From contig OX365944.1 in the NCBI GenBank assembly GCA_947247005.1, forward strand, positions 2,430,501-2,494,500: a stretch of 64,000 nt of DNA. Direction: 5' to 3'. Made by a program: the position numbers and the translations under genes. The notes beneath the pieces were generated by a model. The model saw nothing but the letters and a program-made list of their open reading frames with translations, made no database searches and was not told the origin of the DNA. Shown here piece by piece: positions 1 to 12,423 of the stretch. Within the stretch, counting starts at the first letter, position 1. Every line of letters starts with the position of its first letter. Source of the DNA: Spisula solida (Eukaryota > Mollusca > Bivalvia > Venerida > Mactridae).

Positions 1-1218
1 AACAACAGAGCAATACTCAACAAAGAGATAAACACAGACCACATGTACAATCCACAACTAGAAACCAAAACTGTACACGAACAAATGAAACTTATCAGCT
101 TAACAGGTCCAATAGACCATTGAGGTCATGTGACATTTGTGGTAAACATTTCATGCAACTGTTTCGGTATATCACAAATGGTAGATTACTGTTTGCCAAT
201 TCCAGTTCAAATGTGTTCAGTATCGGACTCACATCTTATTCAAAGACTCAATATATGACCATGATTAATTCGAAACAAAGAAAATACAAACTCTATAATT
301 GACATGCTTCGTTCGTCTATCAGCAAAAAACATATGAAAACTCGTAAATAATTACATTGTAGTTCTCATATGTACGTCAATAGTAAGTAAGTTTATTTCT
401 GTAAACAAGGCCACCGGCACACAATACAATAATTGAAATGTCACTATTATGTTATGTCTGAAAGTAATAGGAGGAAGAAAATCGGTCAGTCAGTGAAAGC
501 AATACTCCACAGAAACAGCAGAGCCCGACAGACACAAAAAGCAATGTAAACAATTGCTAGTTATGTCAGGTCAAAATAAAGAATAATGAGATTTGACAAC
601 TTATGATTGATTATTCAACTCATAGAAAAGCTATTGTTTAATGTTTGCATACACTGCCAGCAGTGTATAATGATATGGACTTGGTGTTTTTGAACTATTT
701 TATTGTTTTATTGGTGTACAGTTTATTTAAGACTCTCAGCTCATGGTACATGTGACATGAGGTACAAAAATAACATACAAAGTACTATTAATATATATAG
801 TACATATTATATGTGTAAGACTGTTTGTTGTAGGAGAAAGTCTCATTAAAAATAAATGTGCTACATGCCGATTTTCATGTACCATCGCATGTAAGACCTA
901 AATTTTCATTAGACAATCTCTCTCAACTCGTTCATACTATCAGATCAATCAGGAATAGCTTGCCAACGTTTGCAAGTCATTATACTTCAATTCACAATTG
1001 TTTACAAATCTTACTGCACTATCTCTTTTTGACACAAGGCCAATACATGGAAGATTACCACGATTTTCGCTCGTAACTAAAATATATGTCAATGTTTGAA
1101 TTTGTATCGTTCGTCTTCAGGCTCAATTTCAAATGAATGGTTTTCATTAACTTACTAATGTCGGAGAAAGTTTATAGCAAACTTGCATACAGTGTAGTTT
1201 GCATGCGATAAAATTGTA
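1..1218. other. Duplicated non-coding block, start of unit 1
   Basis: AT-rich sequence matching 19,206-21,225 and 30,656-33,985, except that units 2 and 3 carry an extra inverted-repeat element whose empty site lies near 800. A frame around 858-1076 is partly open in all three units, but it begins with GTG, is stopped early in unit 1, and differs mostly by replacement changes. I see no gene here. Confidence 0.6.
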
Positions 1219-1448
1219 TTAAGCGTATGTCCCATTGAGCATTATTTGCCTCGGCGATGTACTCCCGATTGAAATTAATGAGTTATAAGGACATCGGGAA
1301 CAAGTAAATTGTGGTCTACGGGAAGCTTTCGGGGAAGTCATGAGACAATTTGTGATATAGGAAGGCATCGTGATGGATCGGGTGGTATCAGAAATATATC
1401 GGGGGAACATCCCCGAGTGAGGAAATTTTCATAGGGACCAAGGCTTTT
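1219..1448. mobile_element. Short inverted-repeat element (TTAAGC...GGGACC family)
   Basis: The left end reads TTAAGCGTATGTCCCA and the right end ATAGGGACCAAGGCTTTT, an imperfect inverted repeat. Related copies lie at 21,224-21,371, 33,985-34,204, 52,407-52,622 and, inverted, at 60,878-61,050. The internal text with repeated CCCGAT/ATCGGG motifs is shared by all of them. This copy sits in the intron directly upstream of the tetraspan exon. No transposase is present, so it is non-autonomous. Confidence 0.6.
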
Positions 1449-1489
1449 GATTATTAACATGTCATTTTGTTATTTATTGTTATTGCAAG

Positions 1490-1703
1490 TGCTTGTATCA
1501 TTGTCATGAACGAGGTTTTCATTCGTACGACTGAGTATGCAGCGGAACATCTTCCCGAACGGTTTCCACAAGCTGTATATCAATTCGGTTATTCATTTGT
1601 GCTTTCATGGATTGTGTTTGTCTTCTATATCGGCGTAGGTATTGCATTCGTTGTTGCGTCACATAAGAGAAAGGCGAAATTCGGAGAATCAGAAGACGAC
1701 TAA
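1490..1703 (+). pseudogene. Tetraspan (claudin/PMP22-like) terminal exon, copy 1
   Basis: The frame encodes an extracellular-loop remnant with LPERFPQAVYQ, then a hydrophobic span (GYSFVLSWIVFVFYIGVGIA) ending in a basic SHKRKAK stop-transfer, then an acidic tail. That is the layout of the last membrane span and C-terminus of claudin/PMP22-type four-span proteins. Copies 2 and 3 have an acceptor ending CAG|GT. Here it reads CAAGT, so the only nearby AG is one base further in and splicing would shift the frame. The tail also diverges and stops early at 1,701. I call it a decayed exon; the family assignment rests on hydrophobicity layout and is moderate. Confidence 0.5.
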
Positions 1704-2321
1704 GCCGAATTCAAATAAGACGATAAACATGCAAGGAAGACAAATGGGAGTGCGTTATGGTTAGTCATCTACGATATATTCTATCCCTAACTTCTGTTAC
1801 ATACAATTGATTTTCAAAGTCAAAGAGCTGAAGCTTTGATTCTTCCCGAGTGTAATGTCAAGAATATTGAAAATTCTTCTTCATTGGTGAAAAGATATTT
1901 CCGAACTTCGGATGAAAATCTAAACAAGTTTTTGATATATTGCACATGTGCTAAAAGACTGACTTTTATCCCCGAACAGACACGCGTGCTCATGCGTCAA
2001 GCTATGATACGCACTCGGCGCTTCGTTTTCAAGTCTAAAACTCAAGGGAGATAACGCTCAAAATATTTCTTGCTCACTGCATTCTGTCGCCATTCTGTTG
2101 GCATATTTTCAGTACTGTATCCAACATCTTTTATACACTGGTTAATTAATAGTATAGCGACATTTGCCCAAGTAAATGGTGCTTTGGAAAGGCTTATTAC
2201 TTATGTTACATGCATGTGTGTACTTTCAATGTGTAGCTGTCCGTCTAAGTGAAAAATACTACATTTAATAACATCGTTCTTCTTATTAATAAATAATGAA
2301 CACGTAGCTATGTTTTGTTGC
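1704..2321. other. Duplicated non-coding block after tetraspan exon 1
   Basis: This matches the sequence following the exon in units 2 (21,662-22,200) and 3 (34,487-35,020) up to about 2,250. Short open frames here are not conserved as proteins. No gene is seen. Confidence 0.5.
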
Positions 2322-2645
2322 GTAATAAAATATAGGCACGTGTTTGGAAGCGTAGTAATTAAATCACGAGTGCGAAGCACGAGTGTTTTAATGTATGCAT
2401 TTAAACGAGTGCCTATGTTTTATCACAAAACAAAGCACAGCTCCTATTTATTATTTCGATTCTAACATCGCCAATGCTCTGCCTTGTATAGCACAACAAG
2501 ACAGGTTGACTCAAAACTACTTTCTTTCCTAGGAACGTTACTGTCACCGTTACGTCATTTGTCATATTATATGACGTTAAATGTGACGTCATCTCAAACG
2601 TGACGTCATCAATCAGCTATATTTTATCGAGGTAATAAAATATAG
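2322..2645. mobile_element. Unit 1-specific insert bounded by 14-bp direct repeats, with CRE-like sites
   Basis: GTAATAAAATATAG occurs at 2,322-2,335 and 2,632-2,645, and the DNA between is absent from units 2 and 3. The right copy also pairs with CTATATTTTAT just upstream (11-bp arms). Two perfect TGACGTCA palindromes lie at 2,584-2,591 and 2,601-2,608, with partial sites at about 2,551 and 2,571. I infer an inserted element; regulatory activity is untested. Confidence 0.4.
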
Positions 2646-2789
2646 TAAGCTCAATATACGCAAAGAAGGCAATTCTCACGTGCTATGTTAGAATGTCATT
2701 TAATTTCATTAGCACATACTTTTATTGTAATAAATACTATAGATTTAAAATTAGTATATGATATCATACTCCGCGTTCCTGTTCATAGT

Positions 2790-3075
2790 GTATATAAATT
2801 TGTCAATACTCTGTAAAACATGTTTCCATTGGTTTAGCTTTGTCAATACTATTTGAAAAATGTTGTCATTAGCTAAGTTTGCCAATACTTTGTAAAACAC
2901 TTTTCATTGGCTATTACGTACAAGTCAATAATTTGCCAAAAACTTTCATTGGCTAATATTTGTCAATACTTATCAAGCAAGTTTTCATTGGCTAATATTT
3001 GTCAATAATTTGTAAAAAACATCAATGGCTATTGTTTGTCAATTCTTTATGAAACAGGTTTTTATTGGTTATCCG
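2790..3075. repeat. Minisatellite with CATTGGCTA motif, unit 1
   Basis: About six degenerate copies of a roughly 45-bp unit: TTGTCAATA, then CTTTGTAAAACA, then TTTTCATTGGCTA. Shorter versions are at 22,200-22,395 and 35,020-35,180. ATTGG is an inverted CCAAT box, but the copies look like simple tandem decay. Confidence 0.7.
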
Positions 3076-3820
3076 TATCAAAGTTTGTATAAAAACAAGT
3101 TGAATAAGTGTGCTTCTCAAATTTTGGTAAGAGTCACCATTACTTTGTAAATATAGTTTATGTAAATCATAAAATATCCAATGTATGATACATTGTGCGA
3201 GCATTGACAATAAGTTGGTCGAACAAGCAAACCAGTAGTAAGACTTGTTACAGCAATGACATGAAAAACGTAAATATTTCTTTCTCATTTAAACCAAATT
3301 ATGTTAACAACTGAGTTAATCGGCATGTTGACCTCAAGTTTTGAAGAAACCCTGATTATCTGCAATGAATCGCAGAATTATCATGTTCCTTTATGAAATG
3401 TCTTTCTGGTGAGTGTGATACTGACGTACGCTATATGCACAAGGAATAGCTGGTGACCTTTATCAAATTATGAGAAGTATATAAACTGATTATACTTAAG
3501 TTTCATAATAGAAACTGCGCAGACAATTGATCGATATTACGTGACTGTGTGCTTTACTGTGAATTCAATCAAATTCGTCGGCACAAAATTTCGTGGTTTA
3601 GGTATATTTTAAGTTGTCAAATACTTCACATACGAAGTAAGGTATGTAGATTATTTTTTGTGTTATGTTTGTATTCTTAATCTATCAAGTCGTATATTTT
3701 CCATAAGTTTATTTTTATCTACAGTACAATAATCCTACAATTGTATTTAATATATTCACTACCACATGAAAATTTGATCATTTGAAGTATCGATCATTTA
3801 AAGCAACAGTATAATATTAT
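3076..3820. other. Duplicated non-coding block, unit 1
   Basis: Homologous to 22,396-22,760, 23,925-24,280 and 35,181-35,710. The best conserved stretch is GTTGACCTCAAGTTT and the following CTGCAATGAATCGCAG. No convincing coding frame. Confidence 0.5.
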
Positions 3821-3929
3821 ATAAATAACACATGGCTGCTAGGTCGATAGTAAAAAATAACAACCCGAGGCATGTGTATTCAAGGGTTCGTATTATTTAC
3901 TGTCACCCGAGCAGCCATGTGTTATTTAT
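3821..3929. repeat. Foldback hairpin element, 109 bp
   Basis: ATAAATAACACATGGCTGCT at the left is repeated as its reverse complement at the right (AGCAGCCATGTGTTATTTAT). The complementarity continues inward with mismatches for about 48 bases. It is not seen in units 2 or 3 and is probably a small inverted-repeat element. Confidence 0.6.
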
Positions 3930-4059
3930 TTTATTATACCGAAAACATTACAACTATTTTGCAAAATAAAATATCAACAAATGTAAGCAAATCTTAGATT
4001 GCCGTTATGATAATTTTAAATGTACAATCTCAGTCCGCACCAGTTTCTAATGATTTGAT

Positions 4060-4122
4060 GCTATTTCTAGTAAATCTTGTCAATTTCAACCGTTGAAATT
4101 GACTAGATTTACTAAAAATAGT
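4060..4122. repeat. Near-perfect inverted repeat, 31-bp arms
   Basis: The arms meet at position 4,091 (CAAC-C-GTTG) and pair through TAGTAAATC...GATTTACTA with about three mismatches. No other feature explains it; it is a likely hairpin end of an old insertion. Confidence 0.55.
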
Positions 4123-4142
4123 ATGTGAAATATACATACATA

Positions 4143-4754
4143 TGAGCCAGTCTCCAGGAAAACCTGCTATTTTGACAAAAATATTTATTTTGAGATTTTC
4201 CATAGCTTGAAAGAATAATCTTTATGAAGCAAAATACAAAAGAAATTTTGTTAATATTTTGATTTTTAAGGAAGTTACAGCTGTTTTTGTAGTGTCCCAA
4301 TTGGGAGCTTTTTTGTGTGACGTCGCAAACGTCATCCAAACGTTAATTGACGTAACTATAACACGTATTTCATAATTACACCATTTGATCAATTACTGAC
4401 ATGAATTGTTCAAAATGGTATCACATTTTAGCAGTATCTTTAAATTTTTAAAATATTTACCAAAATAAAAAGTGTTCGCATTCAGAGAAAGGCTACTATT
4501 GTTTTAAACAACTAACTCCTCGTTTTTCTCACTATGAGTACTTTTCCGAAAATGGTCACCATAGCAACGAAGTATGTGATTTCGACATAATTCATGGGAA
4601 AATTTAAGCTAAGGTATAGTACTATATGAGTAAACTACATAAAATAGAATCAATGGATACGTATTTTTTTCTTATATTAGAGCTTTTACAAACCTTGTTA
4701 CAAAATGGTAATTACATAATGACATTATAGCAGGTTTTCCGGGAGACTGGCTCA
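4143..4754. mobile_element. Non-autonomous inverted-repeat transposon, 612 bp
   Basis: The termini are 28-bp inverted repeats beginning TGAGCCAGTCTCC, with one mismatch, flanked on both sides by TACATA (4,137-4,142 and 4,755-4,760), read as a 6-bp target duplication. A truncated inverted copy lies at about 38,090-38,525. No transposase frame is present. Confidence 0.7.
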
Positions 4755-4760
4755 TACATA

Positions 4761-7081
<2,321 letters not shown>

Positions 7082-7089
7082 GAAATAAT
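7082..7089. other. Target-site duplication, left copy (GAAATAAT)
   Basis: GAAATAAT stands immediately before the inserted element. The empty sites at 25,351-25,358 and 38,882-38,889 have it once, running straight on into TGAAA. The same octamer recurs at 12,168-12,175 and 14,292-14,299. Confidence 0.85.
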
Positions 7090-7337
7090 CAGGATTAATT
7101 TCAATCAAAATTCAATCCATTTTATTTCGGCTCGATCATGCACGGGTTTTATTGTATTACTTAATTATTATTACTCATGAGTGTAGTTTTTATCGTCACT
7201 ACACACCAGGCCAATCGACCGTTACAATTTATACTGCTCATCCAATGTAGACTATTGTGACGTATACAGGCACCTTTTATAAGCGCTTGTAACCGGGTGT
7301 TCGGCCTCATTCTGCTAACAAACGCTTCAGCTAAACC
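7090..7337 (+). repeat. Left arm A of element 1
   Basis: 248 bp that appear identical to 12,176-12,423. It includes a GTGTAGT/ACTACAC stem and a near-palindrome around AAGCGCTT. Identity stops abruptly after CAGCTAAACC in both copies. Confidence 0.85.
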
Positions 7338-10300
7338 TACGAGTTAGATGTTTCACAACTGTGCACACCTTGGACGGCGAGATTTCGAGGTCAAATGAAT
7401 GTGGGACGGCGAATTTGAACACAAATATTGCTGTGAGACATTGAAGATGGTAGAAAAGATAAGTAATGTGTTTATTGTTTTTGTAGTCATTGCATGACAC
7501 GTGGAACAGGTCATATATTCAAAAGGTATCAAAGAAACGAAGAAATGTGACAAGTAATTAATTTGAATTCATGCAGCACGCTTTTTTACTTGACGCACAG
7601 TTTTGTGCCTTACGTAATGAGTTCAATTCATATTGCTTTGGTAAATATTGAACATTCATGATAGTTTTGTCATGAGTCTGCAAGGAATATGTTCATGTAA
7701 TGATAGCTGTGGCACGAGCCTGTTCATAGCACAAGTTTTGGCATATCTATATAAACACATGAGTTGGGTTTTAGTTTGAACCTGTCGTGTCGCACGGTGG
7801 TTGTGTATGTTCTGTTTGTTATTTCAACACTTCTGCATTGACAAGTGATGTATATTGATTTTAATAAATTATTGGAGTTAATCGTGAAGCGGACCATGCA
7901 CTTACATTAGTACTCTTAGTTTGTCGCCTAAGCGCCACGTGGTAAAAAGTTACTGGTACCATTTTTATTTTGTCTTCAGTACAACAGTACAGCTTAGTGC
8001 GTTTGTCTCGGAAAGGAAATGTTTTATTGTTTTGGGCAATATGGCTGATTTATAGCTAAGAACCTTTAACTTTGAACATCCGTACATTGTCTTCATTTTA
8101 ACTTATCGAAACCTGCTTATGCTAGGGTAGCGAAAACACACGACGATTAATTAGCGACAGGTCAAATGCTGTCGGCTATACTTCTTATAGCACAGGGTAA
8201 AGCCACGTGGTGAAATTTTATTTTGTTTTACTACTTGGTGGCTTATAGTTAGCGACCCGGGCGAATATCTGGTGTACTGGTATGATTTTGTATTACCCGG
8301 CAGGTGAATTAATTAGCAGACTTGATTAACAATTGTAAACTTTGACTGATCATTTACTTTTGTAGTTTGCCACTGTGACGTTTGACTGATTCGACACTTG
8401 GTTTGTAAAGATAAAAATTGTTTTGGTTACATTGTATTATGTTTATACTAATACGCGCTAGGGTAGTAGAGTACGCTTGTTGAACCACGGAATTCACGTG
8501 CATTTCTGGCGTACTTTAGAATGGATTTAAGATCGGCGAATGTGTCATTATGTTTAGTGTTTAACAGCGGCCGGTGTTTTTATAAATCACCTACAGTTGA
8601 GCACGAGATTGTAACTAGTACTTTGTTATGCCAATCAACGGCACGACTTTCTTCTAACTTTTTAGTAGTGGATGACTGACCACTGTTTTTTCAAATCTAG
8701 GCTACAAGGTTAACAACTAGGATAGTCCGGCGAGTTTGATATGCCCCTCGAACTTTCATTAGCATAATTTAACAGTTGATTATGCTGTTTATATCTATAG
8801 TGTCGTTGGTATGTTTTCATGGGCTTGAAGTGTCAGAGAACGCTTAGGTGCGATGCAAACACAAATCTAGGTGACCGATACTGCTAGTTTGCTCGCGGAA
8901 ATTTATATATTCAACGCAATAACCTTACGGTTTGTGTGTGCATAGGGGCCGGGATCATGTCAATTTATCCCAGCTGTAGCAAGATTCAAAACTTACTCGT
9001 GGTACAGTAAGCATTTTAAGTAGGTTTATATACGGTGTTCAATTAACACATACTTGCATTATACTACCAGTGGTCTATATTGAAATAGAATCTAGGATCA
9101 TGTGGTCCTGGGCAGACTACACTATTAGGGTCTTTAAGAGAAGGAATTATGTATATTTTGTATAATTATCACGATTAGTTAAAATTATCAAGTGAAGACA
9201 CTGTTTATTACACTTCTATATGTTTTATTGTAGTTGTAATATGATTAAAGAGAAACTGGTGTGTTGCAGGAGCTAGGAAAAGGATTGACGTCAACGGAAG
9301 GCTTTGGTTCTGATTCCACTTCTTTAAAAGGGCATCCGATCAAAACTGCAGTTTAGGTTAAGTATAATTAATACATACATAGTTTAATTTGTGTTTGTCA
9401 TATTTGTTTAGCATCAGTCTGTTACTGCGAAGATGTCAAAGTTACGAGTGCACATGTGACGTTTAGTAATTTTACGGTAATGCTGTTGGTTCGGTATGCA
9501 ATTTTACATCAGAAGAACGTATGGTGCGGGGAGTTCGGCGAGATCCTCGCCCTCTATGAACATAATTAAACAGCGGTTATCTGGCTACAGTGTATATCTA
9601 TGACCCGATTGTATGCTTTCATAGGAGAATATCACATTGGCGCTCGATGTGTGGTACAAAAACAGAGCACAAGGGCCGATTTTGCGCGATTTGCTTGAAA
9701 ATTGATATAGTCGGCACAGGGCCTTGTATCGGATTCTTGCTGGGGTTTGGGTCGGGTCATTATCTCCGCACTATATGTGATATGATAGATTCATTGTGTT
9801 TTGAGGTCATTAAGTGCACTAAGTTTTTTATGTGGACTAACGTATCCTGTCGGCGGTCACATTAGTTTACTATACATTCAAGTTTATGTTTTAATGGCAA
9901 CTGCATATATGCATATGGCGACATAAAGGAATTCCAACCAGACACTGTTGATATGAAAACAAACGCCATATCCCGAGTAAGATAATCACAAGACCATGGT
10001 AATGGTTCATTGGACGTATTTCGAAATGGCATCATTCTTTTTGACGCTAGCAAATTCTGGATTGTAAATTCAGGGTATAAAATGTAATTACAGGTATTGG
10101 CAGTTCCAAAAATGAAATACGACAGTATTTATATCGCTAGGCATTATTATAACTAATGTATACAATTTAGTTTCAGGTACTTTGGTTGTGGTTATTTATA
10201 CATGCGATATGTATATTAGTTTATTGTTAACATCTGAGACGATTGAAACAGGAAACTAAATACTACGTGTTAGGGAAAATGAAAACGATCTTTTAAAATA

Positions 10301-10994
10301 CAATGATGAGTTCATTCAGAGCATAAATATTCCCCTGTTAGGTAATTGACCGGTAATGATACATTATATAATATTTTCGGTATTGCTTTGTTGACGTACA
10401 ATCGAGAGGGAAAGGCTTAGTATGAATAAAATTGTAATTTCGGAATTTTTGACAGCTGGAATTTAGTCTTTCAATTTTTTACTTGGATTCAATCCCTTAC
10501 TTGGTTGGACAGAGGGTAATATTCAGAAACATACGAGATTTAAAGCTGGGCCCAACTTCCGGTCTTATTAAGGGTCCCACATACTACACTCAGGGAAAAC
10601 GAGGTGATCTTTATCGAATATTTCTTAAACCATGTTTGAAATGATGTGAATGTTTTATCAAACGTATACATTTTAAAAATGAAGCATCGAATATTTGTCT
10701 GGGGCCTTTTCCGGAGTCATGTTTCATTTGAATTGAGATACTTGAGATAATTTCATGGTGGTAGAGGAATGTTATAACAAAGCTATTGAAAAGAAGATAA
10801 TTAATCAATTTGGGCCTAAACATATTCAAAATTAAAACAATTACATTTTAACAGTAGATATAGATATTACAACGACTGGATTCCACAGGGCCGACGGGTG
10901 CTAGATTGCAAGGCCGACTTAGATAGCTCTAGAGAATTATTGTCGAAAATAGTATAGGAATTTTGGGGAAATAAAATCATTATTTTATTTTGTG
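7338..10994. other. Private interior of element 1
   Basis: 3.66 kb with no match elsewhere in the window. Scattered features are a perfect 6-bp stem GGCGAG-ATC-CTCGCC at 9,537-9,551 and two GCTAGGGTAG motifs near 8,121 and 8,458. The longest frame (9,590-9,865) resembles nothing I recognise and lacks coding character. No gene called. Confidence 0.5.
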
Positions 10995-11103
10995 GCGGAA
11001 AATTCTTCAATTTAGGAGCGATCGGGGGTTACATGGGTCTAATCAATGTGGATAGAATAACTTTTATACATTGACTACATTGCATGCTTATAATCGCTTT
11101 ATT

Positions 11104-11121
11104 CCACAGTGAAAAATGTGG
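11104..11121. repeat. Hairpin, GTGAAAAA loop
   Basis: CCACA and TGTGG pair around GTGAAAAA. It is the first of three hairpins in arm B whose loop starts GTG and ends AAA. Repeated in the second arm near 13,228. Confidence 0.5.
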
Positions 11122-11247
11122 GGTGAACAGCGAGTAATAAGCTTCTAAAACTAATCTACGGGCTTGGGTTAAATAAGCATTAAAGAACTGGCCAGATAGC
11201 TTTGACTAGGCGCTCTTTAATAGCTTTCTTTTGAGTAGGATCTTTGC

Positions 11248-11653
11248 TCGCCAAGCGGCGATGGTTTATTTGTTGCACTGGTTTATTTATGTACAAGCGT
11301 ACTTATTGCTCGGCATGCGCCGATTATTGCTCGCCATGCGGCGAATACTAGTATTGGAATATTGCTCGGCATGCGCCGATTCTTGCTCGCCATGCGGCGA
11401 ATACTAGTATTGGAATATTGCTCGGCATGCGCCGATTATTGCTCGCCATGCGGCGAATATTGCTCGGCATGCGCCGATTATTGCTCGCCATGCGGCGATT
11501 ATTCACTTGGGTACAGGCGGGTACCTTGCGGACTGACTGGTTTTATTGCACGCCATGCGGCGTTTATAATAGTTAAAATGGTAGGCCATGCGGCCATGGT
11601 TCGTTTGAATGCCATGCGGCATTCATGTATATTCTTCATACGCCAGGCGGCGT
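11248..11653. repeat. Array of ANGC-loop hairpins, copy 1
   Basis: About 15 short inverted repeats share a 4-base loop ATGC, AAGC or AGGC. Examples are TCGCC-AAGC-GGCGA at 11,248, GTAC-AAGC-GTAC at 11,291, TCGGC-ATGC-GCCGA at 11,310, TCGCC-ATGC-GGCGA at 11,331, ACGCC-ATGC-GGCGT at 11,550, GGCC-ATGC-GGCC at 11,584, GAATGCC-ATGC-GGCATTC at 11,607 and ACGCC-AGGC-GGCGT at 11,640. From 11,310 to 11,498 two stem types alternate about every 21 bp, interrupted by ACTAGTATTGGAAT. A looser member with a GGTAC/GTACC stem is at 11,510-11,525. Stem bases change in complementary pairs while the loop stays, which is what selection on pairing would look like. The function is unknown. Confidence 0.85.
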
Positions 11654-11752
11654 CAACATAAGGAGAGTTACCGTGCAACATGGGAAGGGTTTTCGGATTT
11701 CAAAAATGTCGCCCCTGATCGCTCCAAGTAAATTCATTAATAGCATATCTTT

Positions 11753-11818
11753 CTCCGCAGTGTATAAATGCGGAGGAATTCGTCATATGTGTAACTCCGT
11801 AGTGTTTAAATACGGAGT
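11753..11818. repeat. Two hairpins with GTGTNTAAA loops, copy 1
   Basis: Stem CTCCGCA/TGCGGAG encloses GTGTATAAA (11,753-11,775), and stem ACTCCGTA/TACGGAGT encloses GTGTTTAAA (11,794-11,818). The C-G to T-A change between the two stems is compensated on the other arm. Confidence 0.8.
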
Positions 11819-12167
11819 GATTACTTGTTTTAATTCTACGCTGCCATGACCATATCTGCCAAAATACACATTAATCCGTCTGTTATACGTATATATTTGA
11901 AATATATTATCATAACAATTGGTTATATAGAAGTACCAAATGCTAGAATTATACAGTATGAATCATACAAAGTGGTTGTCGTTATTGATCATAATAGTTT
12001 GGCAACACCGAACGGGCACTCATTGGTCCTCTCGTATTTATAATTGTGTAATAACAACTACACACCGTAAGCGCGTATTAAATGGTGACAATACCAAACC
12101 CAATAGGATAATGGAGGGACGCGGAAGAATGAGTGCCGGTTGGGGTTTTTGTCGGGCTAAGAGTCCT

Positions 12168-12175
12168 GAAATAAT
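12168..12175. other. Target-site duplication, middle copy (GAAATAAT)
   Basis: This octamer separates the right end of element 1 from the left end of element 2. It equals the flanking target duplications. Confidence 0.85.
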
Positions 12176-12423
12176 CAGGATTAATTTCAATCAAAATTCA
12201 ATCCATTTTATTTCGGCTCGATCATGCACGGGTTTTATTGTATTACTTAATTATTATTACTCATGAGTGTAGTTTTTATCGTCACTACACACCAGGCCAA
12301 TCGACCGTTACAATTTATACTGCTCATCCAATGTAGACTATTGTGACGTATACAGGCACCTTTTATAAGCGCTTGTAACCGGGTGTTCGGCCTCATTCTG
12401 CTAACAAACGCTTCAGCTAAACC

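Larger units (their letters stand above)
7090..12167. mobile_element. Large mobile element 1, 5,078 bp, unknown class
   Basis: It begins CAGGATTAATTTC and ends GGGCTAAGAGTCCT. The insertion is defined by the uninterrupted flanks in units 2 and 3. It comprises left arm A (7,090-7,337), a private interior (7,338-10,994) and right arm B (10,995-12,167). The ends have at most a 5-bp inverted match (CAGGA and TCCTG if the shared G is counted). I find no transposase, integrase, reverse transcriptase or LTR. The interior has no frame above about 90 codons, so this copy is probably non-autonomous. An 8-bp duplication occurs with hAT and P-type transposons, but the termini do not identify a superfamily. 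Confidence 0.75.
10995..12167 (+). repeat. Right arm B of element 1
   Basis: 1,173 bp repeated at 13,118-14,291 with, as far as I can read, a single 1-bp difference (GGGGGTTACATG versus GGGGGTGTACATG). It contains the hairpin array. Near-identity implies a very recent duplication or transposition. Confidence 0.85.

Noticed and set aside
1836..2054. Frame ending FVFKSKT repeated in units 2 and 3
   Set aside because: It is not collinear as protein between copies; it reflects the duplicated DNA.
9590..9865. 91-codon frame in the interior of element 1
   Set aside because: No recognisable domain, no ATG in strong context, and no second copy to test it.
11248..11653. CRISPR-like array
   Set aside because: Repeats are short hairpins with no unique spacers, and the surroundings are clearly animal DNA with introns and SINEs.
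11362..11661. 99-codon frame rich in Cys/Ala/Asp repeats, repeated at 13,486
   Set aside because: It is the hairpin array read as protein. The repeated peptide follows from the 21-bp DNA period, and the DNA-level pairing explains the sequence better.
7090..12423. Arm A at both 7,090 and 12,176 as long terminal repeats of a retrotransposon
   Set aside because: Arm A in the second position is preceded by the target octamer and followed by its own arm B. There is no reverse transcriptase, primer site or TG...CA boundary. Two separate elements fit better.
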